From the NCBI RefSeq assembly GCF_001905465.1, contig NZ_LISX01000001.1, positions 827,974 through 891,973 on the forward strand: a DNA stretch of 64,000 nt, in the 5' to 3' direction. This DNA comes from Kitasatospora sp. CB01950 (GTDB lineage: Bacteria > Actinomycetota > Actinomycetes > Streptomycetales > Streptomycetaceae). Shown here one piece after another: positions 8,697 to 20,371 of the stretch. The translations under genes were made by a program, and so were the position numbers. The notes under the pieces are model-generated. The model did no database searches. It worked only from the letters and a program-made list of their open reading frames with translations, and was not told the origin of the DNA. Every line of letters begins with the position of its first letter. Positions within the stretch are counted from its first letter, which is position 1.

Positions 8697-10259
8697 CTAC
8701 CCGGCGGTGAGTTCGCCGAGCATCGCCTGCCGGAAGCGCAGGGTGCCGGCGAGCCGGGTGAAGGTGTCGGCCCAGGCGGTGTCCGGCGACGTGTCGGCGG
8801 CCAGCGCCTCGACCGCCGGGGCGGTCTCCGGGGCGAGGGCCCGCTCGGTCATGCCGAGGACACCGCTGTGGGACCACGGGTACGAGCCGAGCTCCGCGGC
8901 CCGCTTGAGCGCGGCGACCACCGCCGTGGACAGCGGCGGCGTCCACGGCGTCGCGCACGCGCCGAGCAGCTGGAAGGCGTCACCGAGGCCGTGGGTCTGC
9001 ACGAACGCGGCCGTCCAGGAGGCGCGTTCGGCGGGCGACAGGACGGCCAGCAGCTTCGCGGGCGCGCCCGGGGTGCGGCTCTCGCGGCCCGGGCGGGGCG
9101 GGGCGCCGAGCAGCGCCCGCGCCCAGTCGGCGTTCTGCTGGCGGACGGCGGCGCGGGCCCACGCCTCGCGCAGGTCCTCGGCCCACTCCGCGCCGCCGCC
9201 GTCCCCGTCCGCGTCCACGGTGGGCACGGCGAGCAGCTGCTCGGGCGTCAGGCCGGTGTCGGCGGTCCACACCGTGAGCGGTGCGGCGGCCGCGACCTCG
9301 CCGAACCACCAGGCCCGTTCGCCGCGCCCGGTGGGCGACTTGACGGGTATGCCGTCGCGCTGCATCGCGGCGTCGCAGGCGGTCGGCGGGGTGATGTGCA
9401 GCCGGCCGCCGTCGTGGCGGACGACCGCGCGGGCGCGGTCGGCCATCCGGGCGGCGAGCGCCGAACCCGGCAGCGTGGACAGCAGTTCGGCGGCGGTCGC
9501 GCGGACGTTCTTGGAGCGGTCGCCGAGCGCGGCCTCCAGGAACTCCTCGTCGGCGCCGGAGAGTCCGTCCTGCAGCGCGTCCAGGAACAGCACCCGGTCC
9601 TCGGCCCGCTCGGTCGCCCAGGTGGAGGCGAGCAGCGCCAGGCCGGCCGCCGGGTCGGTCCGGCGCAACCCGGTCAGGTGGGTGACGCGCTCCGCGAACA
9701 GGCCCTCCTGCCAGAGGAGTTCACCGGGGCGGTCGAGGCCGTCCGGGTCGGTGGCGGTCCGGGTGACGTACCGCCAGTCGGGGTTCTGCGGGGCCAGCCA
9801 GCGGCCGAGCGGGCCGGCCAGCGCGACGGCGTCGGCGCGCAGTTCGGAGCGGGCCCGGGCGGCGTCCAGCAGCGCCGGGACGAGCGCCGGCGGCAGCCGG
9901 TAGCCGTGCGCGCGGGCCACCGCCAGCCACTGCGGGAGCAGTTCGGCCAGGTTGGCGGTGGAGCCGTGGCCGCCGCGGGTGCCGAGCAGTACGGCGAGCC
10001 GGCGGGCGGCGAGTTCGGGCAGCGCCGGGCGGGTGTCGTCCGGGGCGGGCGCGGGGGTGTCCACGGCGGGCGCGGGCAGCGCGCCCGCCCGGCGGCGGAC
10101 CGCCGCGAGGGCGGCCAGGTCGAGCAGCGCGGTGGCCGGCTCGGTGCGGTCCACGGACGCGGCGAGCGGCGAACCGGGCTCGGGCAGCGGGCGGCGGTCG
10201 GTGCCGAGCAGGGCCGCGCCCTGCAGGTCGGCCCACTGGTCGCCGGTGACGGGGGTCAT
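8697..10259 (-). CDS. DUF5691 family protein, part of MoxR/VWA/SWIM cluster
   Basis: Soluble protein of 520 residues, opening MTPVTGDQWADLQGAALLGT, a pattern I associate with DUF5691. The middle (EDRVLFLDALQDGLSG, DRSKNVRATAAELLS) looks like HEAT-type helical repeats, suggesting a scaffold rather than an enzyme; no catalytic motif is visible. ATG 10259 has a GGAGG site and overlaps, as ATGA, the stop of a possible 45-codon ORF. The longer frame to 10868 crosses that ORF and a low-complexity spacer and is not used. Together with the SWIM, MoxR, DUF5682 and VWA genes it makes a conserved set in streptomycetes. The function is unknown. Confidence 0.78.
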   Translation of the reverse strand: MTPVTGDQWADLQGAALLGTDRRPLPEPGSPLAASVDRTEPATALLDLAALAAVRRRAGALPAPAVDTPAPAPDDTRPALPELAARRLAVLLGTRGGHGSTANLAELLPQWLAVARAHGYRLPPALVPALLDAARARSELRADAVALAGPLGRWLAPQNPDWRYVTRTATDPDGLDRPGELLWQEGLFAERVTHLTGLRRTDPAAGLALLASTWATERAEDRVLFLDALQDGLSGADEEFLEAALGDRSKNVRATAAELLSTLPGSALAARMADRARAVVRHDGGRLHITPPTACDAAMQRDGIPVKSPTGRGERAWWFGEVAAAAPLTVWTADTGLTPEQLLAVPTVDADGDGGGAEWAEDLREAWARAAVRQQNADWARALLGAPPRPGRESRTPGAPAKLLAVLSPAERASWTAAFVQTHGLGDAFQLLGACATPWTPPLSTAVVAALKRAAELGSYPWSHSGVLGMTERALAPETAPAVEALAADTSPDTAWADTFTRLAGTLRFRQAMLGELTAG

Positions 10260-10393
10260 GCGCGGCCTCCGATCGGACGGGCGGTGGTGCGGTGGCGGCG
10301 GCCCCAACCGCTGGCGGTGGCGGCGCGGCGGGCGGCGTGGTGCAGGCAGATGCGTCGGACGGCGGCGCGCTGGCGGGTGCGGATGCAGGACAT
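10256..10393 (-). CDS. Possible 45-residue Arg-rich small protein or leader peptide
   Basis: ATG 10393 is preceded by a strong ribosome site, GGAGGA six bases upstream, and the frame ends with TGA overlapping the DUF5691 start (ATGA), which is typical of translational coupling. The product has 12 Arg and 3 His in 45 residues with Cys at positions 3 and 16 (MSCIRTRQRAAVRRICLHH...). No family is recognised. It may be a small protein of the cluster, or a leader ORF whose translation sets expression of DUF5691. It is too short to be sure from composition alone; the ribosome site and overlap are the main support. Confidence 0.4.
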   Translation of the reverse strand: MSCIRTRQRAAVRRICLHHAARRAATASGWGRRHRTTARPIGGRA

Positions 10394-10513
10394 GTGGTTC
10401 CTCCGGTTGACGGGCCGTCGGGATGCGCCGGGGAGCGCCCGGGCCGGTCGGTCGGGTGTGGTGGGGCTCTTGGTGCGGGTCTCCGCGCACGTGCGGGGCG
10501 CGGTCGGCGCTTC

Positions 10514-10615
10514 TCGGGCGTTTCCGTGGCGCTTTCGGGCGTTTCCGGGCAGGCCGGAGCCGTGACGTGGCGTCAGGGCGGTGCGCGGGGTGAGGGTGTT
10601 GCGCGGGGTGAGGGT
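10514..10615. repeat. Short direct repeats between SWIM and DUF5691 genes
   Basis: The 228-bp gap 10394-10621 holds two direct repeat pairs: TCGGGCGTTTCCG at 10514-10526 and 10535-10547, and TGCGCGGGGTGAGGGT at 10582-10597 and 10600-10615 (period 18). Nothing else in the gap looks coding, although it stays open in the DUF5691 frame. The repeats may be regulatory or simple slippage products. Confidence 0.5.
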
Positions 10616-10621
10616 TCCGGG

Positions 10622-11935
10622 TCAGCCGAGGCCGACGGGGCGGTGCTCGGCGTCCCAGGCGGTGACCGGCGTGAAACCGGCGTGGCCGCACTCGCCGAAC
10701 AGCGTGACGGGATGCCCGGCGGAGACCGAGGCCAGCCGCCACAGCGCGGCGTCGGCCAGCGCCCCGCGGCGCACCGGCAGGGTGCCGCGGCCGTCGGTGA
10801 GCTGCCAGCCGTCCGGCGTGAGGACGGGGACGACGTCGGCGAGGACGGCCGGCCAGCTGTCCAGCCACGGGTCCTCGGCGACGGCGGTGCCGTACCCGGC
10901 CAGCGCCTCGGCGGGCGACAGGCCGGCGGGCACCGCCACCGGGGCCGGCTCCGGGCTGCCGTAGCGGGTGCCGAGGACGGCACGCAGCGGGCGGGCGCCC
11001 GGGTGGAAGGCCAGGTCGGCCTCCAGCAGACGGCCGGTCGGCAGCGCGAGGTCCGGGGCCTGGCCGGGACGGCCGAACGCCAGCAGCAGCGCGTCACGGC
11101 CGGTCTTCGCGCCGCGCAGCCACACCCGGCGGGTGGTCAGCCGCTCGTCGGCGGTGTCCCGGCTGCCCAGGACCTGCCAGCGGTCCCGGACGGTCGGCCC
11201 GGCGAGCAGTTCGGCCGCGTCGGTGGTGAAACCGACCCGGGTGCGGACCGTCGCGGCGAGCTCCTCCGGCAGCGTGTCGATCCGGCCGTACGCGCCGGCC
11301 AGCAGGTGCAGCATCGCGAACTCCTCCAACAGCGCGTCCTGCGGGGTGTCGGCCAGCGCCCGGACGCGGGCGGCCAGGCCCGGGGCCTGGGCGTCGACCA
11401 TGCGGGCCGCCACCTCGTCCCACGCGCCTGCCGGCAGCGGGTCGGCAAGGCCCCGGCGGACGCCGTCGGCCAGCCGCAGCCGCAGGTCCAGCGCACCGGC
11501 GGCGACCCGCGCGGAACGCTTCGCGGCCCGCTTCCGGGACGCCTCCGGATCCGCGTCGGCGGCCTTCGCCTGCTGCTTCACGGCCTTGTCGGCGGCGGCC
11601 TGGCTGCGGCCGTTCAGCCACTCCGAGACCCAGTCCGGCGGCTCGGCGGCCGGGGCGACCGCCTCCGGACCGGACGCCCACAGCAGCAACAGGCCCACGG
11701 CGTGCTTGCACGGGAACTTGCGGCTCGGACAACTGCACTTGTAGGCGGGGGTGCCGAGCTCCACCGCCGTCCGGTACGGCGTGCTGCCGCTGCCCTTGCA
11801 CAGGCCCCACAGCGCGCCCCGACCGGTGCCGGCGGAGCTCCACGGGGCGGGCCCGGACAGCTTGCCCGCGGCTTTCTGGGACGCCGGGTCGGGGGCCAGG
11901 GAAAGGACGTGTTCGGTGCTCCAGCGTTCCTCCAT
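10622..11935 (-). CDS. SWIM zinc-finger protein, part of MoxR/VWA cluster
   Basis: Protein of 437 residues with a complete SWIM motif, C67-x-C69-x6-C76-x-H78 (KCSCPSRKFPCKH), expected to bind zinc and to mediate nucleic-acid or protein contacts. The start MEERWSTEHVLSLAPD is chosen because homologues, as I recall, begin with a similar RW...VL.LAPD segment; no good ribosome site is present, and TAATGT ends just before it, so the mRNA may be leaderless. The rest is mostly helical without known catalytic motifs. E. coli YehQ is the corresponding SWIM protein beside a MoxR ATPase and a VWA protein. It is transcribed ahead of the DUF5691 gene. Confidence 0.82.
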   Translation of the reverse strand: MEERWSTEHVLSLAPDPASQKAAGKLSGPAPWSSAGTGRGALWGLCKGSGSTPYRTAVELGTPAYKCSCPSRKFPCKHAVGLLLLWASGPEAVAPAAEPPDWVSEWLNGRSQAAADKAVKQQAKAADADPEASRKRAAKRSARVAAGALDLRLRLADGVRRGLADPLPAGAWDEVAARMVDAQAPGLAARVRALADTPQDALLEEFAMLHLLAGAYGRIDTLPEELAATVRTRVGFTTDAAELLAGPTVRDRWQVLGSRDTADERLTTRRVWLRGAKTGRDALLLAFGRPGQAPDLALPTGRLLEADLAFHPGARPLRAVLGTRYGSPEPAPVAVPAGLSPAEALAGYGTAVAEDPWLDSWPAVLADVVPVLTPDGWQLTDGRGTLPVRRGALADAALWRLASVSAGHPVTLFGECGHAGFTPVTAWDAEHRPVGLG

Positions 11936-12077
11936 GACCACCACATTAGGCGGCACCACTGACAGTTGAGCCGGGGTCAGCCGGCGGCCTGCGGCAGGCG
12001 CCGGCGGAGGAGGTTCGGACCCGACGTCGGCCGGCGCGCCTCAAGGCCCCGGTGGAGCGAGTCCCAGGTCCGAGGGG

Positions 12078-12434
12078 TCAGGGAGCCGGGGCCAGCGGGC
12101 AGCCGGAGCCGACCCGTTCGACCAGGTCGGCGCGGAGCTCGGCGAGTTCGGCGGTGCGGGCGTCGATCAGGGCGATCTTCTCCCGCAGCAGCGCGGACAG
12201 CTGCTCGGCGGCGTCCGGGGCGCCGTCCAGCTCCGCGCCGGTGCGGGCGATCTCCGCGAGCGAGAAGCCGAGCGCCTGCGCGGTGCGGACGTACCGCAGC
12301 CAGGGCACCGCCTCCGGCGGGAAGTCGCGGTAGCCGTTCGACAGCCGGCGGGCCGTCAGCAGGCCCGTGCGCTCGTAGAACCGGACGGTGTCGCGACTCA
12401 GCCCGGTCAGCCCGGCGAGCTCCCCGATCCTCAT
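12078..12434 (-). CDS. MerR family transcriptional regulator
   Basis: DNA-binding regulator of 118 residues. The N-terminal winged helix-turn-helix reads MRIGELAGLTGLSRDTVRFYE, typical of MerR proteins, followed by a long coiled dimerisation helix (LSALLREKIALIDARTAEL) and a short C-terminal tail with a single Cys (CPLAPAP), so a metal-thiolate site is possible but not demonstrated. ATG 12434 has GGAGG upstream. It is divergent from a small membrane protein gene, and the 91-bp gap carries a near-perfect dyad (12455-12484), the usual arrangement for an autoregulated MerR switch. The pair interrupts the SWIM/DUF5691 and MoxR/DUF5682/VWA halves of the cluster. Confidence 0.88.
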   Translation of the reverse strand: MRIGELAGLTGLSRDTVRFYERTGLLTARRLSNGYRDFPPEAVPWLRYVRTAQALGFSLAEIARTGAELDGAPDAAEQLSALLREKIALIDARTAELAELRADLVERVGSGCPLAPAP

Positions 12435-12454
12435 GTCCCTGCCTCCGTCCGCGA

Positions 12455-12484
12455 CTTGACCTTGGACAGTACTCCAGGGTCGAG
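12455..12484. promoter_or_regulatory. Probable MerR operator between divergent genes
   Basis: CTTGACCTTGGA, a CAGTAC centre, and TCCAGGGTCGAG form an inverted repeat with 10 of 12 positions matched. It starts with a TTGACC -35-like box, as in MerR-controlled promoters with long spacers. Confidence 0.6.
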
Positions 12485-12525
12485 CCTGGACCGGTCCCGC
12501 CGCCGAGGCCGAAGGAGCCCGCCCG

Positions 12526-12957
12526 ATGACGTCCCTCCGCACGATCCGCGCCAGCGCCTGGTACGACCTGCTGGTCACCGCCCCGTTCGCCACCCCCTGG
12601 ACGTTCGCCCTCGCGCACCGCGCGCTGTCCGCCGCCGGACGGGCCCTCGGCGTGGGCGAACTCCCGCCGCCGGAACCGACGTTGACACTGTTCGCCAACC
12701 TGATGGGCTCGCTGGTGGTGGTGTGGGCGCTGCTGCGGCTGCTCCGCCCGCTGCCCGTGCACGGCCTGTACGACGGCGCGGCCAGGGCGCTGTTCGCCTG
12801 CTGGCAGGCCTGGGCGCTGGCGCACGGCGCGACCGGACTGCTGTGGGGCTTCCTGGCCGTCGAGGTGGCCTTCGGCGCGGCCCAACTGTGGCCGTGGCGC
12901 GTCGGCCGGACGGCGGTCGAGGGCCGGCGGAATTGTCGGTGGCGGGGTGCAGAGTAG
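12526..12957 (+). CDS. Small multi-pass membrane protein of unknown function
   Basis: Protein of 143 residues with about four hydrophobic segments (PFATPWTFALAHRAL, LTLFANLMGSLVVVWALL, LFACWQAWALAHGATG, GFLAVEVAFGAAQLW). No family is recognised. ATG 12526 has GAAGGAG upstream. It is divergent from the MerR gene and very likely its regulatory target, as membrane transporters or sensors often are. Its presence inside the MoxR/SWIM cluster may be incidental. Confidence 0.7.
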   Translation: MTSLRTIRASAWYDLLVTAPFATPWTFALAHRALSAAGRALGVGELPPPEPTLTLFANLMGSLVVVWALLRLLRPLPVHGLYDGAARALFACWQAWALAHGATGLLWGFLAVEVAFGAAQLWPWRVGRTAVEGRRNCRWRGAE

Positions 12958-13068
12958 GTGTCACACGGCCCGAACGGGAGTAGGTCTTCCCAGGTCAGCG
13001 TCGTGTCTTTCGCTCTTCGCGCCCTTTTCCGCGCAGTGTTCTGACGTCCCGTGAGATCGGAGCAGTCG

Positions 13069-14162
13069 ATGACCACCGAGACGACCAGCGAGGTCCTGCG
13101 GCAGCACGCCGAGGACGCGTTCGCCGAGGAGCTGGCCGCCCTCGCCCGGCACGACGACCGGGTCCGGCCGGAGCGCTGGCGGCTCTCGCCGTGGGCGGTC
13201 GCCACCTATCTGCTGGGCGGCGAACTCGCCGACGGCACCGTCATCACGCCCAAGTACATCGGCCCGCGCCGGGTGATCGAGGTCGCCGTCACGACGCTCG
13301 CCACCGACCGGGCGCTGCTGCTGCTCGGCGTGCCCGGCACCGCCAAGACCTGGGTGTCCGAACACCTCGCCGCCGCCATCTCCGGCGACTCGACGCTGCT
13401 CGTCCAGGGCACCGCCGGTACGCCCGAGGAGGCCGTCCGCTACGGCTGGAACTACGCCCAACTGCTCGCCCACGGGCCCAGCGAGGACGCCCTGGTGCCG
13501 TCCCCGCTGATGCGCGCCATGCGGGACGGGCAGATCGCCCGCGTCGAGGAGCTCACCCGCATCCCCGCCGACGTGCAGGACAGCCTGATCACCATCCTGT
13601 CCGAGAAGACCCTGCCGGTGCCCGAACTCGGCAGCGAGGTCCAGGCGGTGCGCGGCTTCAACGTGATCGCCACCGCCAACGACCGCGACCGCGGCGTCAA
13701 CGAACTCTCCTCCGCGCTGCGCCGCCGCTTCAACACCGTGGTGCTGCCGCTGCCCGCCACCCTCGAAGAGGAGGTCGAGATCGTCACCCGCCGGGTCGGC
13801 CAGCTCGGCCGCTCCCTCGACCTGCCCGAACTGCCGGGCGGCGCCGAGGAGATCCGTCGCGTGGTCACCGTCTTCCGCGAGCTGCGGGCCGGTCTGACCG
13901 CCGACGGCCGGACCAAGGTCAAGACGCCCAGCGGCACGCTGTCCACCGCCGAGGCGATCTCGGTCGTCACCAACGGCCTCGCCCTCGCCACCCACTTCGG
14001 CGACGGCGTGCTGCGGGCCGGCGACGTCGCGGACGGCATCGTCGGCGCGGTCGTCCGCGACCCGGTCGCCGACCGGCAGGTGTGGCGCGAGTACGTGGAG
14101 GGCGTGGTCCGCGACCGCGACGGCTGGAAGGACTTCTACCGGGCCGCCCGGGAGGTCTCCGC

Positions 14163-14166
<4 letters not shown>
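13069..14166 (+). CDS. MoxR-type AAA+ ATPase (YehL-like)
   Basis: AAA+ ATPase of 365 residues. Walker A is GVPGTAKT at residues 87-94; an ATANDRDRGVNELSSALRRR segment carries sensor 1 and the Arg finger region. MoxR ATPases act as chaperones that remodel partners through a VWA protein, here encoded two genes downstream. ATG 13069 has GGAG seven bases upstream. The stop overlaps the next gene's GTG (GTGA), so the two are translationally coupled. E. coli YehL holds the same position in the yehLMPQ set. Confidence 0.9.
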
Positions 14167-16583
<2,417 letters not shown>

Positions 16584-16680
16584 CGTGCCGTAGCCGGGCG
16601 GCAGGATCGGTGCTGTCCCGATCGCGTGGGCGGTCCTCGGGACGCACCTGCCGCGTTGCCCCGATCTCTCCCTTTCTTCG

Positions 16681-16723
16681 TTCCGCTTCGCGCAGTTCCC
16701 CGCGCCCCCGACGGGGCACGGGG
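16681..16723. repeat. Streptomyces-type intergenic GC-rich repeat
   Basis: TTCCGCTTCGCGCAGT followed by CCCCGCGCCCC...ACGGGGC, in the 157-bp gap between the DUF5682 and VWA genes. The first 16 bases recur exactly at 33837-33852, and the CCGCGCCCC core recurs near 60982. Confidence 0.6.
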
Positions 16724-16740
16724 GTTAAGGAGTGATTCAA

Positions 16741-17874
16741 GTGACTGTCCGTCAGGATGATGAGCGGATGCGGCGGTGGCGGCTGGTGCTCGGGGCCGAG
16801 GGGGACGGGACCGGGGTGCGGCTGTCGCGGCGGGACGCGGGGATGGACGGGGCGTTGGGGGCGCTCTACCGGGAGGACGGGAAGCGGTCGGCGGGGCTCG
16901 GGGGGTCGGCTCCGCAGGTGGCCCGGTGGCTGGGCGACATCCGGGAGTACTTCCCGACCAGCGTGGTGCAGCTGATGCAGCAGGACGCGATCTCGCGGCT
17001 GGGGCTGGACCGGCTGCTGCTGGAGCCGGAGATGCTGGCGGCGGTCGAGCCGGACGTCCACCTGGTGGGAACCCTGCTGTCGTTGAAGCACGCGCTGCCG
17101 GAGACCACCCGGGAGACGGCGCGGGCGGTGGTCGGCAAGGTGGTCGCGGAGCTGGAGCGCCGGCTGGCCGACAGGACCCGGTCCACACTGGGCGGGGCGT
17201 TGGACCGCAGCGCGAAGGTGAACCGGCCCAAGCACCGGGACATCGACTGGGACCGCACGATCCGGGCCAACCTGTCGAAGTACCTGCCGGAGTACCGGAC
17301 GGTGGTGCCGGAGCGGCTGGTCGGCTACGCCCGGGCGCAGCGGGCGGTGAAGAAGGACGTGATCCTCTGCATCGACCAGTCCGGGTCGATGGCGCCCTCG
17401 GTGGTGCACTCGGCGGTGTTCGGCGCGGTGCTGGCGTCGATGCACAGCCTGGACACCCGGCTGGTGGTGTTCGACACCTCGGTGGTGGACCTGACCGAAC
17501 AGTTGAGCGACCCGGTGGACGTGCTGTTCGCGACGCAGCTGGGCGGCGGCACCGACATCAACCGGGCGCTGGCGTACTGCCAGTCGAAGATCACCCGGCC
17601 GTCGGAGACCATCGTGGTGCTGATCAGCGACCTGTACGAGGGCGGCATCCGGGACGAGATGCTGAAGCGGGTGGCGTCGATGAAGGCGTCGGGGGTGCAG
17701 TTCATCGCGCTGCTGGCGCTGTCGGACGAGGGCGCGCCGGCCTACGACCACGCGCATGCGCAGGCGCTGGCGGCGCTGGGGGCTCCGGCGTTCGCCTGCA
17801 CCCCGGACGCGTTCCCGGACATCATGGCGGCCGCGATCGAGAAGCGTCCGCTGCCGGTGCCGGACCGCCAGTGA
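16741..17874 (+). CDS. VWA domain protein (YehP-like), MoxR partner
   Basis: Protein of 377 residues with a C-terminal von Willebrand factor A domain. The MIDAS motif D212-x-S214-x-S216 is visible in CIDQSGSMAPS, with GGGTDINRAL and LISDLYEGG supplying the other metal-site residues, so metal-dependent ligand binding is likely intact. The N-terminal half (EYFPTSVVQLMQQDAI...) is helical. GTG 16741 is chosen because AAGGAG lies eight bases upstream; GTG 16732 overlaps that site. It ends the MoxR-DUF5682-VWA series and most likely works as adaptor for the MoxR ATPase. Confidence 0.88.
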   Translation: MTVRQDDERMRRWRLVLGAEGDGTGVRLSRRDAGMDGALGALYREDGKRSAGLGGSAPQVARWLGDIREYFPTSVVQLMQQDAISRLGLDRLLLEPEMLAAVEPDVHLVGTLLSLKHALPETTRETARAVVGKVVAELERRLADRTRSTLGGALDRSAKVNRPKHRDIDWDRTIRANLSKYLPEYRTVVPERLVGYARAQRAVKKDVILCIDQSGSMAPSVVHSAVFGAVLASMHSLDTRLVVFDTSVVDLTEQLSDPVDVLFATQLGGGTDINRALAYCQSKITRPSETIVVLISDLYEGGIRDEMLKRVASMKASGVQFIALLALSDEGAPAYDHAHAQALAALGAPAFACTPDAFPDIMAAAIEKRPLPVPDRQ

Positions 17875-18214
17875 CGGGTCAATGGCGGCCGCCGCCACCC
17901 GTGCGGGTGGTCCTGTGGTGCGGTCGCCCGTCGCGCGCCCCGGGCTGGTGAGGGGCCCGGCGACACGCCTGGCCGGGGCCGCTGTGACGGTTCTCACGAA
18001 GGTCGAGCCGGTCCCGGGCGAAACCTGCCCGCCGTCCGGGGATAACCTGCCATGCGGACGTGACGCGCGTGTTGATTGACGATGCGCCCGGCAACTTGGT
18101 GGGCCGCAAGGCCGTACATCTGCGTACCCGCTCAGCGCCGACGACCCGCAGCGAAGATCCTGCCGTGGCACGCTCGTAGAGACACATTCCGCGACCACGA
18201 ACAAGGACAAACAC
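17875..18214 (+). other. 340-bp intergenic region upstream of sucC
   Basis: No ORF with coding character was found. It holds a small hairpin after the VWA gene (CCACCC/GGGTGG near 17895) that could terminate transcription. The sucC promoter must lie here, but no box pair is convincing; a TAACCT sits near 18043. The length would allow a regulated leader. Confidence 0.5.
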
Positions 18215-19387
18215 GTGGACCTGTTCGAGTACCAGGCGAGGGACCTCTTCGCCAAGCACGGTGTACCCGTGCTTGACGGCGATGTCATCGAGACCGCCGC
18301 AGACGCTGCCGCCATCGCGGAGCGCTTCGGCGGCCGAGCCGTCGTCAAGGCTCAGGTGAAGGTGGGTGGCCGAGGCAAGGCCGGTGGCGTGAAGCTCGCG
18401 TCCGACCCCCAGGACGCCGTGGCCAAGGCCGAGGCCATCCTCGGCATGGACATCAAGGGCCACACCGTCCACAAGGTGATGCTGGCGCAGACCGCGGACA
18501 TCAAGGAGGAGTACTACGTCTCCTTCCTGCTCGACCGCACCAACCGCACCTTCCTGGCGATGGCCAGCGTCGAGGGCGGCGTGGAGATCGAGGTCGTCGC
18601 CGAGGAGAACCCCGACGCGCTCGCCAAGATCCCGGTGGACGCCAACGAGGGCGTGACCGCGGAGAAGGCCGCCGAGATCGTCGCCGCGGCGAAGTTCCCG
18701 GCCGAGATCGCCGACCAGGTCGCCGACGTCCTGCAGAAGCTCTGGGTCGTCTTCATCAAGGAGGACGCCCTCCTGGTCGAGGTCAACCCGCTGATCAAGT
18801 CCGGCGACGGCAAGATCATCGCCCTGGACGGCAAGGTCTCCCTCGACGAGAACGCCGAGTTCCGCCAGCCGGAGCACGAGGCGCTCGAGGACAAGGCCGC
18901 CGCCAACCCGCTGGAGGCCGCGGCCAAGGCGAAGGGCCTGAACTACGTCAAGCTCGACGGCCAGGTCGGCATCATCGGCAACGGCGCGGGCCTCGTCATG
19001 AGCACCCTGGACGTCGTCGCGTACGCCGGTGAGAACCACGGCGGCGTGAAGCCGGCCAACTTCCTCGACATCGGTGGCGGCGCGTCCGCCGAGGTGATGG
19101 CGAACGGCCTGGAGATCATCCTGGGCGACACCGACGTCAAGTCGGTCTTCGTCAACGTCTTCGGCGGCATCACCGCGTGCGACGCGGTCGCCAACGGCAT
19201 CGTGCAGGCCCTCGCGCTCCTGGAGAGCAAGGGCGAGGCCGTCACCAAGCCGCTGGTCGTCCGCCTGGACGGCAACAACGCCGAGCTGGGTCGTCAGATC
19301 CTGACCGACGCCAACCACCCGCTGGTGCAGCAGGTGGACACCATGGACGGCGCTGCTGACCGCGCCGCCGAGCTGGCCAACAAGTAA
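18215..19387 (+). CDS. sucC: Succinyl-CoA synthetase (ADP-forming) beta subunit
   Basis: Beta subunit of 390 residues of the TCA enzyme that interconverts succinyl-CoA and succinate with nucleotide phosphorylation. It begins [19 protein letters not shown] and has the ATP-grasp fold with [17 protein letters not shown] near residue 47, and the C-terminal [14 protein letters not shown]. The start is GTG 18215 with AAGGA upstream. sucD follows 18 bp later, so the two form an operon closed by a strong terminator. Length and order match the family. Confidence 0.97.
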   Translation: MDLFEYQARDLFAKHGVPVLDGDVIETAADAAAIAERFGGRAVVKAQVKVGGRGKAGGVKLASDPQDAVAKAEAILGMDIKGHTVHKVMLAQTADIKEEYYVSFLLDRTNRTFLAMASVEGGVEIEVVAEENPDALAKIPVDANEGVTAEKAAEIVAAAKFPAEIADQVADVLQKLWVVFIKEDALLVEVNPLIKSGDGKIIALDGKVSLDENAEFRQPEHEALEDKAAANPLEAAAKAKGLNYVKLDGQVGIIGNGAGLVMSTLDVVAYAGENHGGVKPANFLDIGGGASAEVMANGLEIILGDTDVKSVFVNVFGGITACDAVANGIVQALALLESKGEAVTKPLVVRLDGNNAELGRQILTDANHPLVQQVDTMDGAADRAAELANK

Positions 19388-19405
19388 GGAAGGGGACTTA
19401 ACACC

Positions 19406-20296
19406 ATGGCTATCTTCCTTACCAAGGACAGCAAGGTCATCGTCCAGGGCATGACCGGCTCCGAGGGCATGAAGCACACCCGCCGCATGCTCGCCTCCGG
19501 CACCCAGATCGTCGGCGGCGTGAACCCGCGCAAGGCCGGCACCACCGTGGACGTGGACGGCACCGAGGTTCCGGTGTTCGGCACCGTCGTCGAGGCGATC
19601 GAGAAGACCGGTGCCGACGTCACCGTCATCTTCGTCCCGCCGGCGTTCACCAAGTCCGCCGTCGTCGAGGCCATCGACGCCGAGATCGGCCTGGCCGTCG
19701 TCATCACCGAGGGCGTGCCGGTGCACGACACCGCCGCGTTCTGGGCCCACGCCGGCGCCAAGGGCAACAAGACCCGCATCATCGGCCCGAACTGCCCCGG
19801 CCTGATCAGCCCCGGACAGTCCAACGCGGGCATCATCCCGGCCAACATCACCGGCCCGGGCAAGATCGGTCTGGTGTCGAAGTCCGGCACCCTGACCTAC
19901 CAGCTCATGTACGAGCTGCGCGACCTCGGCTTCTCCTCCGCGGTGGGCATCGGCGGTGACCCGGTCATCGGCACCACCCACATCGACGCCCTCAAGGCGT
20001 TCCAGGAGGACCCGGAGACCGAGCTGATCGTCATGATCGGCGAGATCGGCGGCGACGCCGAGGAGCGTGCCGCGGCCTACATCGCCGAGCACGTCACCAA
20101 GCCGGTCGTCGGCTACGTCGCGGGCTTCACCGCGCCCGAGGGCAAGACCATGGGCCACGCCGGCGCCATCGTCTCCGGCTCCTCCGGCACCGCCCAGGCG
20201 AAGAAGGAGGCCCTTGAGGCCGCCGGCGTCAAGGTCGGCAAGACGCCGTCCGAGACCGCCCGCCTGGCCCGCGAGCTGATCGCCGCCGCCAAGTAA
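19406..20296 (+). CDS. sucD: Succinyl-CoA synthetase alpha subunit
   Basis: Alpha subunit of 296 residues, carrying the CoA-binding Rossmann domain ([19 protein letters not shown]) and the phosphohistidine His251 in [15 protein letters not shown]. It pairs with SucC and catalyses the substrate-level phosphorylation step of the TCA cycle. ATG 19406 is preceded by AAGGAAGGGGACT. The gene is complete and of normal length. Confidence 0.97.
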   Translation: MAIFLTKDSKVIVQGMTGSEGMKHTRRMLASGTQIVGGVNPRKAGTTVDVDGTEVPVFGTVVEAIEKTGADVTVIFVPPAFTKSAVVEAIDAEIGLAVVITEGVPVHDTAAFWAHAGAKGNKTRIIGPNCPGLISPGQSNAGIIPANITGPGKIGLVSKSGTLTYQLMYELRDLGFSSAVGIGGDPVIGTTHIDALKAFQEDPETELIVMIGEIGGDAEERAAAYIAEHVTKPVVGYVAGFTAPEGKTMGHAGAIVSGSSGTAQAKKEALEAAGVKVGKTPSETARLARELIAAAK

Positions 20297-20316
20297 GGCG
20301 ACACCGCTTCGGCACG

Positions 20317-20350
20317 AAGGCGCCGCCCACCTTCCGGTGGGCGGCGCCTT
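20317..20350 (+). terminator. Terminator of the sucCD operon
   Basis: A perfect 15-bp stem (AAGGCGCCGCCCACC with its complement) and loop TTCC lie 20 bp after the sucD stop. It also lies 22 bp beyond the stop of the convergent gene ending at 20372 and may serve both. Confidence 0.8.
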
Positions 20351-20371
20351 CGGCGTTCCGCGGGGGCGTGC

